A stretch of 38,640 bases of DNA from Chthonomonas sp. UBA2391 (GTDB lineage: Bacteria > Armatimonadota > Fimbriimonadia > Fimbriimonadales > Fimbriimonadaceae). Below are positions 1 through 6,817 of this stretch, piece after piece. The notes beneath the pieces were generated by a model that saw only the letters and a program-made list of their open reading frames with translations, made no database searches and was not told where the DNA came from. Every line of letters starts with the position of its first letter. The stretch's first letter is position 1. A program made the position numbers and the translations under genes. The stretch spans positions 4,756 to 43,395 of the forward strand of contig DDSL01000077.1 in assembly GCA_002343825.1 (NCBI GenBank), written 5' to 3'.

Positions 1-1
1 C

Positions 2-103
2 GTCGGTCCGACCATCTGCTACGCCTTTATGCAAGCCGTCGGCATGGTCGACGACCACCTCGTCACCTGCCCCCGGCATACCGAGAACAGAGGCAAGGGG
101 TAG
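2..103 (+). CDS. tag: DNA-3-methyladenine glycosylase I, C-terminal end (partial)
   Basis: The window opens inside a gene; 33 codons remain before a TAG stop. The reading VGPTICYAFMQAVGMVDDHL followed by VTC matches the C-terminal signature of Tag, the base-excision glycosylase that removes 3-methyladenine from alkylated DNA. The H-x3-C arrangement in DHLVTC fits the last two ligands of the structural zinc site known in Tag. The tail after it is short and charged, as usual. Only 11 bases separate the stop from the next gene, so read-through into the ATPase gene is possible. The 5' part lies outside the window. Confidence 0.85.
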   Translation, partial: VGPTICYAFMQAVGMVDDHLVTCPRHTENRGKG

Positions 104-114
104 GCTTCTTCGCA

Positions 115-1200
115 ATGCTACGTGAATTGGGATTGATTCGCTACCGATGCTTTGAGCGCTTCGCGCTCGAAGTCCCCGAATCGCGGAACACGCTGATCAT
201 CGGGAAAAATGGGAGCGGCAAATCAACTCTGGCCCAGGGCCTGAACCTCCTAAGTTTGGCCGCCAGAGAACCTCAAACCGCGACTCACCTGGCAAACTCC
301 TTAGTCACTCCAATCGATCCTAACGGAACGATTTTCATGGTCGGAGCAGACCTGGGTGGACAAAGGGTGGACTATTTTCTGAGCCTTCAGCCCTCATCCG
401 CTGCCGGGAGGCTAGAGATCTTGTTTGAGCAGCTCTTCGTAGACTCACTCGAATTCTTTCATAGAGCGGGTAGAGAGATAACTTATTGGAAGCCTGGAGT
501 GGGGTGGAACAACATTGCATCGGCTGAAGTTCCCGTCTTGGCACTCGCGCCAGATTCGCCGGAAATTGAGGTATTCAACCAGCTCCGCTCATGGCTTAAA
601 CGGGTGATTGTGATCAGTCCAGCCCCTCAACAAATTGGAGAGTTCGCGGAGGATGGTGTTCAGAGTTTAGGAGTGCATGGCGAACATCTCGCTTCGTTTT
701 ATCAATCCCTCATCGCAACCAAACCCAGAGCATACGAAATATTCATCAACAAGCTCCGAGCGTTTATTCCTGGGGTCGTTGAAACTGATTCCGTGTCTTT
801 TCCGGGCGGGAGAAAGCTAGTCCGAGTCATTTTTGGACGTGACCAAAAACTAACTATTCCACTAAAGGAGCTTTCAGATGGTGAAAAGATGTACTTCCTT
901 GCTGCGACTCTCATTGCAGCCCAGGACGTCGACGGTCCCTTTACTATCTTTTGGGATGAACCTGACCATTACCTCTCGCTGGATGCGATCCAAACCTTTA
1001 TCCAAGCTCTCCGACAGACGAAAGGGCAATTTATCGCGACCTCCCACAACGCCGAAACCATCAATGCGTTCGCTACCGACGAGATCCTTGTACTCCAAAG
1101 GGAGAACTACCTGTCTGAACCAACCATGAAGCGAGTCTCCGAATTGGATTACGGGCGTGACTTAGTCCAAGCCTTGCGTCTTGGCGAAGTGTACGAATGA
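115..1200 (+). CDS. AAA/ABC-type ATPase (AAA_21-like), possible defence ATPase
   Basis: A 361-residue P-loop ATPase of the SMC/ABC-like AAA_15/AAA_21 kind. Visible motifs are Walker A GKNGSGKST (residues 30-38), an ABC-signature-like LSDGEK (254-259), Walker B IFWDEPD with the catalytic acidic pair D281-E282, and a switch histidine in TSHN (H311). The spacing between Walker A and the signature (about 215 residues) leaves room for an inserted helical region, as in OLD, RecF and PtuA-type proteins. There is no C-terminal TOPRIM domain; the next gene, overlapping by ATGA, seems to supply a separate partner. Base composition is clearly less GC-rich than the flanking tag and ribosomal genes, which suggests transfer. 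The exact function is not recognisable; a two-component anti-phage role is inferred from architecture. Confidence 0.75.
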   Translation: MLRELGLIRYRCFERFALEVPESRNTLIIGKNGSGKSTLAQGLNLLSLAAREPQTATHLANSLVTPIDPNGTIFMVGADLGGQRVDYFLSLQPSSAAGRLEILFEQLFVDSLEFFHRAGREITYWKPGVGWNNIASAEVPVLALAPDSPEIEVFNQLRSWLKRVIVISPAPQQIGEFAEDGVQSLGVHGEHLASFYQSLIATKPRAYEIFINKLRAFIPGVVETDSVSFPGGRKLVRVIFGRDQKLTIPLKELSDGEKMYFLAATLIAAQDVDGPFTIFWDEPDHYLSLDAIQTFIQALRQTKGQFIATSHNAETINAFATDEILVLQRENYLSEPTMKRVSELDYGRDLVQALRLGEVYE

Positions 1201-1700
1201 ACAAGTACCAATTCGCACTTCTCGTCGTTCCCGAAGATCAGGCAAACAAAGACTTAGTCATCGGGGCAAGAGATTCTCAACCAAACACAATCCAAAACAA
1301 GATTAGAATTGAGCCCGTCCCTGGCGGGAGAGATGAAGTTTGGACCGCTACGATTCACGACTATCTGCCGCGACTCGAAAGATATGAACGTTGGCATCTC
1401 GTTCTAGTCATCGACCATGACGCCGACGTCCCGAAGATTCAGCAGCACTTTGACGAATTGATTCCCCAAAGTTTGAAGTCGAGAGTTTGGGTACTGGGCT
1501 GCCGGTCGGAGCCTGAGTCTTGCAGGTCGCGGCTAGGTCGTCCGGGTCCCCTCCGCGAGCTTGGAAGCGAACTCTTCAATAGTTGTATGACCCAGCTTTC
1601 GCCCCTTTGGGACCACAACGAACTTAACCATAACAAGGCCCAACTTGAGTCGCTGCGCAAGACTTTACAGAACCTAATAGATCAAGAAAAGGGGTCTTGA
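1197..1700 (+). CDS. Small TOPRIM-like partner of the upstream ATPase
   Basis: A 167-residue protein with no family I can name with certainty. Its start overlaps the ATPase stop by four bases (ATGA), implying translational coupling. The layout is reminiscent of stand-alone TOPRIM or DUF4276-type partners: a strand LLVVPED near the N terminus with an acidic residue (E13), then a hydrophobic strand ending in an aspartate cluster, VLVIDHDAD (D73, D75, D77), then WVLGCRSEPES (98-108). The acidic residues would fit the Glu and Asp-x-Asp metal ligands of a TOPRIM nuclease; this is inference. The C terminus is helical and charged. The stop codon lies inside a hairpin that is a good terminator for the opposite strand. 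Composition is as AT-rich as the ATPase gene. Confidence 0.6.
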   Translation: MNKYQFALLVVPEDQANKDLVIGARDSQPNTIQNKIRIEPVPGGRDEVWTATIHDYLPRLERYERWHLVLVIDHDADVPKIQQHFDELIPQSLKSRVWVLGCRSEPESCRSRLGRPGPLRELGSELFNSCMTQLSPLWDHNELNHNKAQLESLRKTLQNLIDQEKGS

Positions 1701-1722
1701 GCGGAAAGTCCACTCAAGACCC
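1687..1722 (-). terminator. Rho-independent terminator of the ribosomal protein operon
   Basis: A perfect 10-bp stem (1692-1701 with 1713-1722) encloses an 11-base loop. Read on the minus strand it is followed by CCCCTTTTCTT, a usable T-tract, about 26 bases past the rplE stop. On the plus strand no T-tract follows. It therefore ends the minus-strand ribosomal operon, while physically overlapping the last codon and stop of the convergent TOPRIM-like gene. Confidence 0.75.
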
Positions 1723-1747
1723 TGGCGAATCGGTCTAAGCTGAGGAA

Positions 1748-2341
1748 TTACTTCTCGCGGACCGGCATGCCGAGGAGCTTCAGAAGCCGGCGGGCTTCTT
1801 CGTCGCTCTTGGCCGAGGTCGCGATCACGATGTCCATCCCTCGAATCCGGTCGAACGTGTCGTACGGGATTTCGGGGAAGACCAGCTGCTCTTTCAGACC
1901 AAGGGCGTAGTTGCCTCGGCCATCAAAGCTGTTGGCTGGCAGACCTTGGAAGTCTCGGATCCGCGGAAGAACCACCGAGGCAAGCTTATCCAGGAAGTGG
2001 TACATCCGGTCTCCGCGGAGGGTGACCTTCGCGCCAACCGACATCCCTTCCCGAAGTTTGAAGTTCGAGATAGCCTTGCGGGCCTTGGTGATGACGGGCT
2101 TTTGTCCGGCGATCAGCTGCATGTCGCGCACGGCGTTTTCCAGGAGCTTCGGCTCCTTGTCGGCGCCGCTCACGCCCATGTTGATGACGATCTTTTCCAG
2201 CTTCGGCACCTGCATCATCGAGGTGTACTTAAACTCCTCCATGAGCTTGCTGACGACCTGCTCGCGATAGATCTTTTTGAGTCGCGGCTTCGGCAAGGTC
2301 ACCGGCCCGGTGGCTTCTGCGTTTTTCTCTTTGCGTGCCAT
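1748..2341 (-). CDS. rplE: 50S ribosomal protein L5
   Basis: L5 (197 residues, against about 180 usual) binds 5S rRNA and helps form the central protuberance of the large subunit. The conserved stretches IVINMGVS, LIAGQKPV, ISNFKLREG, RDFQGLPANSFDGRGNYA and the C-terminal GMDIVIAT are all present. About 20 extra residues at the N terminus (basic and acidic, before LPKPRLKKIYRE) explain the length. It starts 6 bases after the rplX stop; an AGGA lies about 12 bases before the ATG. It is the last gene of the block: rpsN and rpsH, which normally follow in the spc operon, are absent and a terminator follows instead. Confidence 0.97.
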   Translation of the reverse strand: MARKEKNAEATGPVTLPKPRLKKIYREQVVSKLMEEFKYTSMMQVPKLEKIVINMGVSGADKEPKLLENAVRDMQLIAGQKPVITKARKAISNFKLREGMSVGAKVTLRGDRMYHFLDKLASVVLPRIRDFQGLPANSFDGRGNYALGLKEQLVFPEIPYDTFDRIRGMDIVIATSAKSDEEARRLLKLLGMPVREK

Positions 2342-2347
2342 TGTTCG

Positions 2348-2755
2348 TTAGTCCTTTTTGGGGGCCGCGTCGACGAGGGTCGCTCCGCTCTTCTTGGCGT
2401 AGCGGACCAACTTGTCGCCTTCCTTGCGCCGTCCGATTCGGGTGGGCTCTCCGGTTTTGGGATCCAGCACCATGACGTTGCTGACGTGGATCGCGGCCGG
2501 AAGCTTGATTCGAGCCGAGCGTTGACCTTGGTTCTTGGCCTTAAAGTGCTTGATCACGGCGTTAAGCGGGATCGGTTGCTCCGGATTTTCTGGGTTTTCC
2601 TGAAGTACGATGCACTTGTTCTCGCGCGGGCTGACGGCCGCGATGTAGCCTCGCTGGCCTTTGTCCTTCCCGGCGATGATCTCAACCTTGTCTCCGGTTC
2701 GGATCTTCAACTTGATCGGCTTATTCGCAACTTTCAGTTCAGCTTTGGTTGGCAT
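2348..2755 (-). CDS. rplX: 50S ribosomal protein L24
   Basis: L24 is an assembly-initiator protein of the large subunit. The KOW motif is clear in KIRTGDKVEIIAGKDKGQRG, followed by VAAVSP-type strands and the LDPKTGEPTRIGR signature near the C terminus. At 135 residues it is longer than the usual 103-110, because of an extended N terminus, a Gln-rich central insertion (NPENPEQPIPL) and a C-terminal tail. It lies 4 bases after rplN and 6 before rplE, in the canonical spc order rplN-rplX-rplE. Confidence 0.96.
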   Translation of the reverse strand: MPTKAELKVANKPIKLKIRTGDKVEIIAGKDKGQRGYIAAVSPRENKCIVLQENPENPEQPIPLNAVIKHFKAKNQGQRSARIKLPAAIHVSNVMVLDPKTGEPTRIGRRKEGDKLVRYAKKSGATLVDAAPKKD

Positions 2756-2759
2756 CTTC

Positions 2760-3131
2760 TCAGAGCACCTCCGGGGCCAGCGAAACGATCTTCATGAAGT
2801 TCGAATCTCGGAGCTCGCGAGCGACCGGTCCAAAGATCCGGGTTCCTCGCGGTTCCATGTTGTTGGGATTGATGACGACGCAGGCGTTGTCGTCAAACCG
2901 CAGAGTCGATCCATCCGCGCGGCGGATCGGCTTCTTTGTTCGGACGATGACGGCCTTAACGACGTCACCTTTCTTTACCGGCATGTTGGGGCTGGCCGAC
3001 TTGACCGCGCCAACGATCAGGTCACCCACGCCGCCATAGCGCGGCATCGATCCCTTCAGGACGCGGATGCACATGATTTCTCGTGCGCCCGAGTTGTCCG
3101 CGACCTTCAGTCTTGTAAATTGCTGTACCAT
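2760..3131 (-). CDS. rplN: 50S ribosomal protein L14
   Basis: L14 (123 residues, normal length) sits at the subunit interface, where it contributes to an intersubunit bridge. The sequence is typical: MVQQFTRLKVADNSGAREIM at the start, KKGDVVKAVIVRTKK in the middle, and GTRIFGPVARELR near the end. A good ribosome binding site (AGGAAGAA) precedes the ATG. In most bacteria this gene opens the spc operon; here it is separated from rpsQ by 75 bases that contain a strong hairpin, the only sizeable gap in the block. Confidence 0.97.
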   Translation of the reverse strand: MVQQFTRLKVADNSGAREIMCIRVLKGSMPRYGGVGDLIVGAVKSASPNMPVKKGDVVKAVIVRTKKPIRRADGSTLRFDDNACVVINPNNMEPRGTRIFGPVARELRDSNFMKIVSLAPEVL

Positions 3132-3168
3132 TTCTTCCTTCCTATTTGGGTCTGTCTCAAGAGGTGAA

Positions 3169-3200
3169 GGACTCCCATCCGGTCCTTCGGTTGGGAGTCC
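3169..3200 (-). terminator. Hairpin at the S10/spc operon junction
   Basis: Inverted repeat of 9 perfect base pairs (3169-3177 with 3192-3200), with a further CCG/CGG pairing inside the loop. It lies between the rpsQ stop and the rplN ribosome binding site, exactly at the classical boundary between the S10 and spc operons. On the minus strand only a weak T-tract (CCTTCACCTCTT) follows, so it may be a partial terminator, a processing site or an operator for a ribosomal protein rather than a full stop. Confidence 0.5.
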
Positions 3201-3206
3201 GTCGGC

Positions 3207-3467
3207 TTACTTCACCTTCTCGATGATCCGGGTGACCCGCCAGCATTTGTCTTTGCTGATCGGTCGGGTCTCCATGATCTCGACGGTATCTCCGATGTCG
3301 CATCCGAGCAGGTCATGCGCCTTGAACTTTTGCGACTTCAAAACCGTTTTGCCGTACAGCGGGTGCTGAACGCGTCGCTCGACCTTGACGACGACGGTCT
3401 TTTCCATTTTGTTGCTGGTCACCAAGCCTTGGCGAACCTTTCGACGTGTTGATCTCACTTCGCTCAT
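3207..3467 (-). CDS. rpsQ: 30S ribosomal protein S17
   Basis: S17 (86 residues) is a primary 16S rRNA binding protein with an OB fold. Recognisable are RKVRQGLVTSNKMEKTVVVK, VERRVQHPLYGK, and the C-terminal GDTVEIMETRPISKDKCWRV. Its ATG overlaps the rpmC stop as TAATG, a re-initiation arrangement seen four times in this block. It is the last gene of the S10-type half; a 75-base gap with a hairpin follows. Confidence 0.97.
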   Translation of the reverse strand: MSEVRSTRRKVRQGLVTSNKMEKTVVVKVERRVQHPLYGKTVLKSQKFKAHDLLGCDIGDTVEIMETRPISKDKCWRVTRIIEKVK

Positions 3468-3673
3468 TAGGCGGTTCCTCGCTTCTTCTCGTTGATGAGG
3501 GTCAGGATCCGGGCGATGTTGTGTCGCCGGATCTTCAGGCTGGCGGTGTCCGTCATTTGTCGGAGGACGAGGTCCCGGCGTGCCTTGTAGAGGTCCGCGC
3601 GCTCCTTATTGAGCATTTCCTCAAGTTCGGGCACGGTCTTCTCACGCAATTCGGAGGCTTTCAGATCTTTCAT
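3467..3673 (-). CDS. rpmC: 50S ribosomal protein L29
   Basis: L29 (68 residues) is a small helical protein near the exit of the peptide tunnel. The pattern MKDLKASELREKTVPELEEM, then LYKARRDLVLRQMTD and IRRHNIARILTLINE, is standard for the family. Start and stop both use TAATG overlaps with the neighbours (rplP upstream, rpsQ downstream), so its translation is probably coupled to both. Confidence 0.96.
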   Translation of the reverse strand: MKDLKASELREKTVPELEEMLNKERADLYKARRDLVLRQMTDTASLKIRRHNIARILTLINEKKRGTA

Positions 3674-4245
3674 TACTCGGCACTCTCCTCACTCACGGCC
3701 TCGGCGGTCACCGCTGCCGGAGCTTGGGTCAGGGATTCGGGCTCGGCGGCTGCCGACTCTTCGCCCTTGGCATACTTCTTCTTGGCCTTCGCGACGGTGT
3801 GCTCCTTACCGGGCTCCATCGGAGGACCATTTTCGAAGTCCTTCTTGGTGACAAACTTCGCATCAATCGGGAGCTTCATGATGGCCAAGCGCATAGCTTC
3901 CTTTGCGATCGGCTCGGCCACTCCGTCCATTTCGAACAGGATGCGTCCCGGCTTGATGACGGCGACCCAGCCTTCGACCGGAGCCTTCCCTTTACCCATT
4001 CGCTGCTCAAGCGGCTTCTTGGTGTAAGGCTTGTCGGGGAAGATTCGGATCCAGACTTTCCCGCCCCGCTTGATGTGGCGGGTCATGGCGATACGAGCGG
4101 CTTCGATTTGTCGGCTCGTGATCCAGCCCGGTTCTAGGGCCATGATCGCGTAGTCGCCAAAGTCGATGTAATTGCCGCGCACGGCGAGTCCGCGCATGCG
4201 TCCTCGGTGTTGCTTTCGATACTTTACGCGCTTAGGCAGGAGCAT
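3673..4245 (-). CDS. rplP: 50S ribosomal protein L16 with acidic C-terminal tail
   Basis: L16 contacts tRNA in the A site region and is needed for peptidyl transfer. The mature start MLLPKRVKYRKQHRGRMRG is unmistakable and is preceded by a strong AGGAGG seven to nine bases upstream, so the start at 4245 is chosen over longer open frames. It overlaps the end of rpsC by 14 bases. The protein is 190 residues, against about 140 usual: after the normal core (KMGKGKAPVEGWVAVIKPGR-like region and the AKKKYAKGEE helix) there is an Ala/Glu/Ser-rich tail of about 35 residues. rplV and rpsC in the same operon carry similar extensions. Confidence 0.96.
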   Translation of the reverse strand: MLLPKRVKYRKQHRGRMRGLAVRGNYIDFGDYAIMALEPGWITSRQIEAARIAMTRHIKRGGKVWIRIFPDKPYTKKPLEQRMGKGKAPVEGWVAVIKPGRILFEMDGVAEPIAKEAMRLAIMKLPIDAKFVTKKDFENGPPMEPGKEHTVAKAKKKYAKGEESAAAEPESLTQAPAAVTAEAVSEESAE

Positions 4246-5032
4246 TGTTTTCACCCTCCTTGGTGGCTTGCGGTTGGGGCGCGGCGAGGCTCTCGGCTTG
4301 ACCCGGGGCGGGATTTTCCCGACGGGGTCGTCGCTGGCGACGCTCTTCGCGCTCTTCGTCAGCGGCTCGCAGGGCGGCACGCTGCTTGTCGGGGAGAATC
4401 TCGCCCTTGTAGATCCAGACCTTCACGCCGACCGATCCATAGATCGTGTAGGCAGTGGCGGTTCCATAGTCGATGTCGGCTCGAAGGGTGTGCAGCGGAA
4501 CCTTGCCCACGCGGTCCATTTCCGTCCGCGCGATTTCGGCTCCGTTTAGTCGGCCCGAGACCATGATCTTGATGCCTCGTCCATTCAGGCGGACGCATCG
4601 GGTCATGGATTGCCGCATGGCGCGGCGGTGACTGATCCGCTTTTCGAGCTGGCTGGCCACGTTCTCGGCGACGAGCTGGGCGTCGAGTTCGGGCTGGCGA
4701 ACTTCGCTGACGTTGACCTGGACCACGTTGGTCGGATCTTCCTTGCGGACCATCCGGTTCAGTTGGTCGGTCAGTTCGTCGATCCCTTTTCCGCCTCGGC
4801 CAATAATGGCGCCCGGGCGACTCGTAAAGATGTTGACCTTGACTCGGTTTGCGGCTCGCTCGATTTCGACTCGGCTGATGTTGCCGGTCCCGACTCGGTG
4901 GCGAATCGCGCGCCGGATCTTGGCGTCGGATGCGACGGCGGCCGCATAACCCTTCTTGTCAAAGAACCAGTGGCTATCGTGGCCTCGGATCACGCCGATC
5001 CGGAAACCAACGGGGTGAATCTTCTGACCCAT
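4232..5032 (-). CDS. rpsC: 30S ribosomal protein S3 with extended C terminus
   Basis: S3 forms part of the mRNA entry channel and its helicase activity. The start MGQKIHPVGFRIGVIRGHDS, the KH-domain motif SRPGAIIGRGGKGIDEL, and the C-terminal-domain signatures RRAMRQSMT and GRLNGAEIART are all visible, ending in the family's VWIYKGEILP. The protein is 266 residues (usual 210-235); the extra part is an Arg/Glu-rich then Pro/Ala/Gln-rich tail. It begins with a TAATG overlap with rplV and its last 14 bases overlap the start of rplP. Confidence 0.97.
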   Translation of the reverse strand: MGQKIHPVGFRIGVIRGHDSHWFFDKKGYAAAVASDAKIRRAIRHRVGTGNISRVEIERAANRVKVNIFTSRPGAIIGRGGKGIDELTDQLNRMVRKEDPTNVVQVNVSEVRQPELDAQLVAENVASQLEKRISHRRAMRQSMTRCVRLNGRGIKIMVSGRLNGAEIARTEMDRVGKVPLHTLRADIDYGTATAYTIYGSVGVKVWIYKGEILPDKQRAALRAADEEREERRQRRPRRENPAPGQAESLAAPQPQATKEGENNAPA

Positions 5033-5610
5033 TACTTCGCTTCTCCTTCTTCGGCTTTGGCTTCCTCGGCGGGTGCTTCGGTCGCAACTTCGGCGGTTTC
5101 GGTCGCCGTGACGGCTTCCACCGGCTCGGTGGCTTCCACCACTTCTTCGGTTGGGGCTTCGGCTTGCTCTTCCGCTTCCTTCACGGCGGCGGTCGCTTCC
5201 TTCACCGACTTCTTGCTGACTTCAAACTTCGGTCGCGGCTTGGCCTTGGTGCCATGCGGCTTCACGGCGCCTTCCGGCTCGTAATCCTCCAGCACGACGG
5301 TGATGTGAGAGGTCTTCTTGAGAATTCGGTTGGCCCGACCCATGGAACGCTGGGTGATCCGCTTGAGGTGGGGACCTTCGTCCACCATGATCGTAGCGAT
5401 CTTCAGGTTCTCCGGCTGGATGCGGTGATTTTCAACGGCGTTGGCGATCGCGCTGACGAGCACTTTGCGCAGCAGGAACGCACCCTTGCTCGGGTGGTAC
5501 TGCAACTTGTGCGCGCTCATGACTGCGGGAGCCCCGTGAATCTCTCGGGCGACGAGTCGAACTTTTCGCGGTTGAACGCGAACGAACTTGGCGACGGCTC
5601 GGACTTCCAT
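5032..5610 (-). CDS. rplV: 50S ribosomal protein L22 with long Ala/Glu-rich tail
   Basis: L22 lines the peptide exit tunnel. The core, MEVRAVAKFVRVQPRKVRLV through the beta-hairpin region GPHLKRITQRSMGRANRI and HITVVLED, is about 115 residues and canonical. The gene continues for about 75 codons more, encoding a Lys-rich linker and then a low-complexity stretch of Glu, Ala, Thr and Val. The tail would lie on the solvent side; its role is unknown. Both ends use TAATG overlaps (with rpsS upstream and rpsC downstream). Codon use of the tail resembles the core, so it is not an obvious recent insertion. Confidence 0.96.
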   Translation of the reverse strand: MEVRAVAKFVRVQPRKVRLVAREIHGAPAVMSAHKLQYHPSKGAFLLRKVLVSAIANAVENHRIQPENLKIATIMVDEGPHLKRITQRSMGRANRILKKTSHITVVLEDYEPEGAVKPHGTKAKPRPKFEVSKKSVKEATAAVKEAEEQAEAPTEEVVEATEPVEAVTATETAEVATEAPAEEAKAEEGEAK

Positions 5611-5897
5611 TATCGAACCTTCACTCCTCGGTCGGGGATGCCGCCTTGGTGGCCCTTATAGGTGCGGGTGTGGGCAAACTCTCCCAGCTTGTGGCCGATC
5701 ATGTTTTCGGTCACGAAGACGGGAATGTGTTGCTTGCCGTTGTGGACGGCGACCGTGTGGCCGATAAACTCCGGGGTAATCGTCGATCGCCGGGACCACG
5801 TTTTGATCTGCTTCTTTTCTCCGGCTTCATTCATCGCGAGGATCTTCTTCATCAGGTGATCATCGACGAAGAAGCCTTTTTTGATACTTCTTGCCAT
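5610..5897 (-). CDS. rpsS: 30S ribosomal protein S19
   Basis: S19 (95 residues) binds the head of the 30S subunit with S13. The start MARSIKKGFFVDDHLMKKI is the family consensus, so the ATG at 5897 is preferred over an in-frame ATG 45 bases upstream; GGAG lies about 14 bases before it. KTWSRRSTITPEFIGHTVAVHNG and GHKLGEFAHTRTYKGH follow. Normally rplB, rplW, rplD, rplC and rpsJ precede it; here it is the first gene of the block, with pyrF upstream on the same strand after a 174-base gap. Confidence 0.97.
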   Translation of the reverse strand: MARSIKKGFFVDDHLMKKILAMNEAGEKKQIKTWSRRSTITPEFIGHTVAVHNGKQHIPVFVTENMIGHKLGEFAHTRTYKGHQGGIPDRGVKVR

Positions 5898-5919
5898 GGT
5901 GTGTGCTTTCTCCGGATAG

Positions 5920-5964
5920 TTGTTAACGCCCGCATCGGTCAATATTTTGAGCGCAAGTTAACAA
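5920..5964 (-). promoter_or_regulatory. Inverted repeat in the rpsS leader
   Basis: Perfect 8-bp arms, TTGTTAAC at 5920-5927 and GTTAACAA at 5957-5964, flank 29 bases just upstream of rpsS. On the minus strand the region also holds TTGACC and AT-rich hexamers, so it may contain the promoter of the ribosomal block or form an RNA hairpin near the rpsS ribosome binding site. The 174 bases between pyrF and rpsS hold no gene. Confidence 0.35.
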
Positions 5965-6071
5965 TAGCCGTCGTCCGGGACGAATCCAAGACGGAGCGCC
6001 TTTGGGCGCAATTCGAAAGGATACCCGCGTCGAGAGCGAGTTTTCCACCGTCCTGAATTTTTTGGAGGGGA

Positions 6072-6779
6072 CTAAGCCGGAGTTCCTTGCAATCCAAACC
6101 GCATCAGCGCCGCTGCCGGATCCTCGGCCGCCATCAGGGTTCGCCCCATGACCAGATAGTCTGCCCCGTCGGCCAGGGCTTGCCGGGCGGTTCCCACTCG
6201 GACTTGGTCGTGATGCTCCGTCCCCTCAGGGCGAATCCCCGGACAGACCAAAATTCCCTTGTTTCCAACCACGGACCGAAGATGCTTGATCTCCTGTGGA
6301 GAACTCACAACCCCATCCAGGCCGCATTCCAGCCCGAGCTTGGCCAGATAGGCCATGTGATCGGTGAGTTCGCGCTGGACACCGAGGTGGTCGGTCAAGA
6401 CGTGCTGGTCCAGCGAGGTCAGGACGGCAACCCCAACCAAGAGCGGGCGCTCGTCGGCCGGATAAAGATCCGCCTCCGCTGAGGCGGCGGAGACCATCGC
6501 GGGCCCACCCGAGATGTGGAGGGTCATCATCCAGACCCCATACTTGGCCGCCTCTCGGACCGCAATGGCCACCGAGTTCGGGATGTCGTGGAACTTCAGG
6601 TCGAGAAAGACCCGGCGGGCCCCCGCATCACGCAGTTGAGCAATCACCGAGAGCCCATTCGCAAGGGTCAAACCATGGCCGATCTTGAAGGCTCCAACGT
6701 GGTCCTTGAGCCGCCGAACCGCTCCAATCGCCTCGTCCAAGTCCTGAGTGTCCAGAGCACAGATCACCTTGCGTTCCAT
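6072..6779 (-). CDS. pyrF: Orotidine 5'-phosphate decarboxylase
   Basis: PyrF converts OMP to UMP, the last step of de novo pyrimidine synthesis. The catalytic Asp-Lys-x-x-Asp motif is seen in FLDLKFHDIPNSV; the start MERKVICALDTQDLDEA, the substrate-binding GIRPEG loop and the terminal GADYLVMGRTLMAAEDP match the group I enzymes. At about 235 residues it is of normal length. An ATG four codons upstream (6791) is a possible alternative start; neither has a strong ribosome binding site. It is divergent from the aldehyde dehydrogenase gene with 38 bases between them, and upstream of rpsS on the same strand. Confidence 0.95.
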   Translation of the reverse strand: MERKVICALDTQDLDEAIGAVRRLKDHVGAFKIGHGLTLANGLSVIAQLRDAGARRVFLDLKFHDIPNSVAIAVREAAKYGVWMMTLHISGGPAMVSAASAEADLYPADERPLLVGVAVLTSLDQHVLTDHLGVQRELTDHMAYLAKLGLECGLDGVVSSPQEIKHLRSVVGNKGILVCPGIRPEGTEHHDQVRVGTARQALADGADYLVMGRTLMAAEDPAAALMRFGLQGTPA

Positions 6780-6817
6780 ACCGCTTATCATAACCCGCAA
6801 CCGGGTCTAATAACTCC

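Noticed and set aside
4246..4380. A 45-residue N-terminal extension of L16
   Set aside because: It lies in the coding end of rpsC and the AGGAGG before 4245 points to the normal start.
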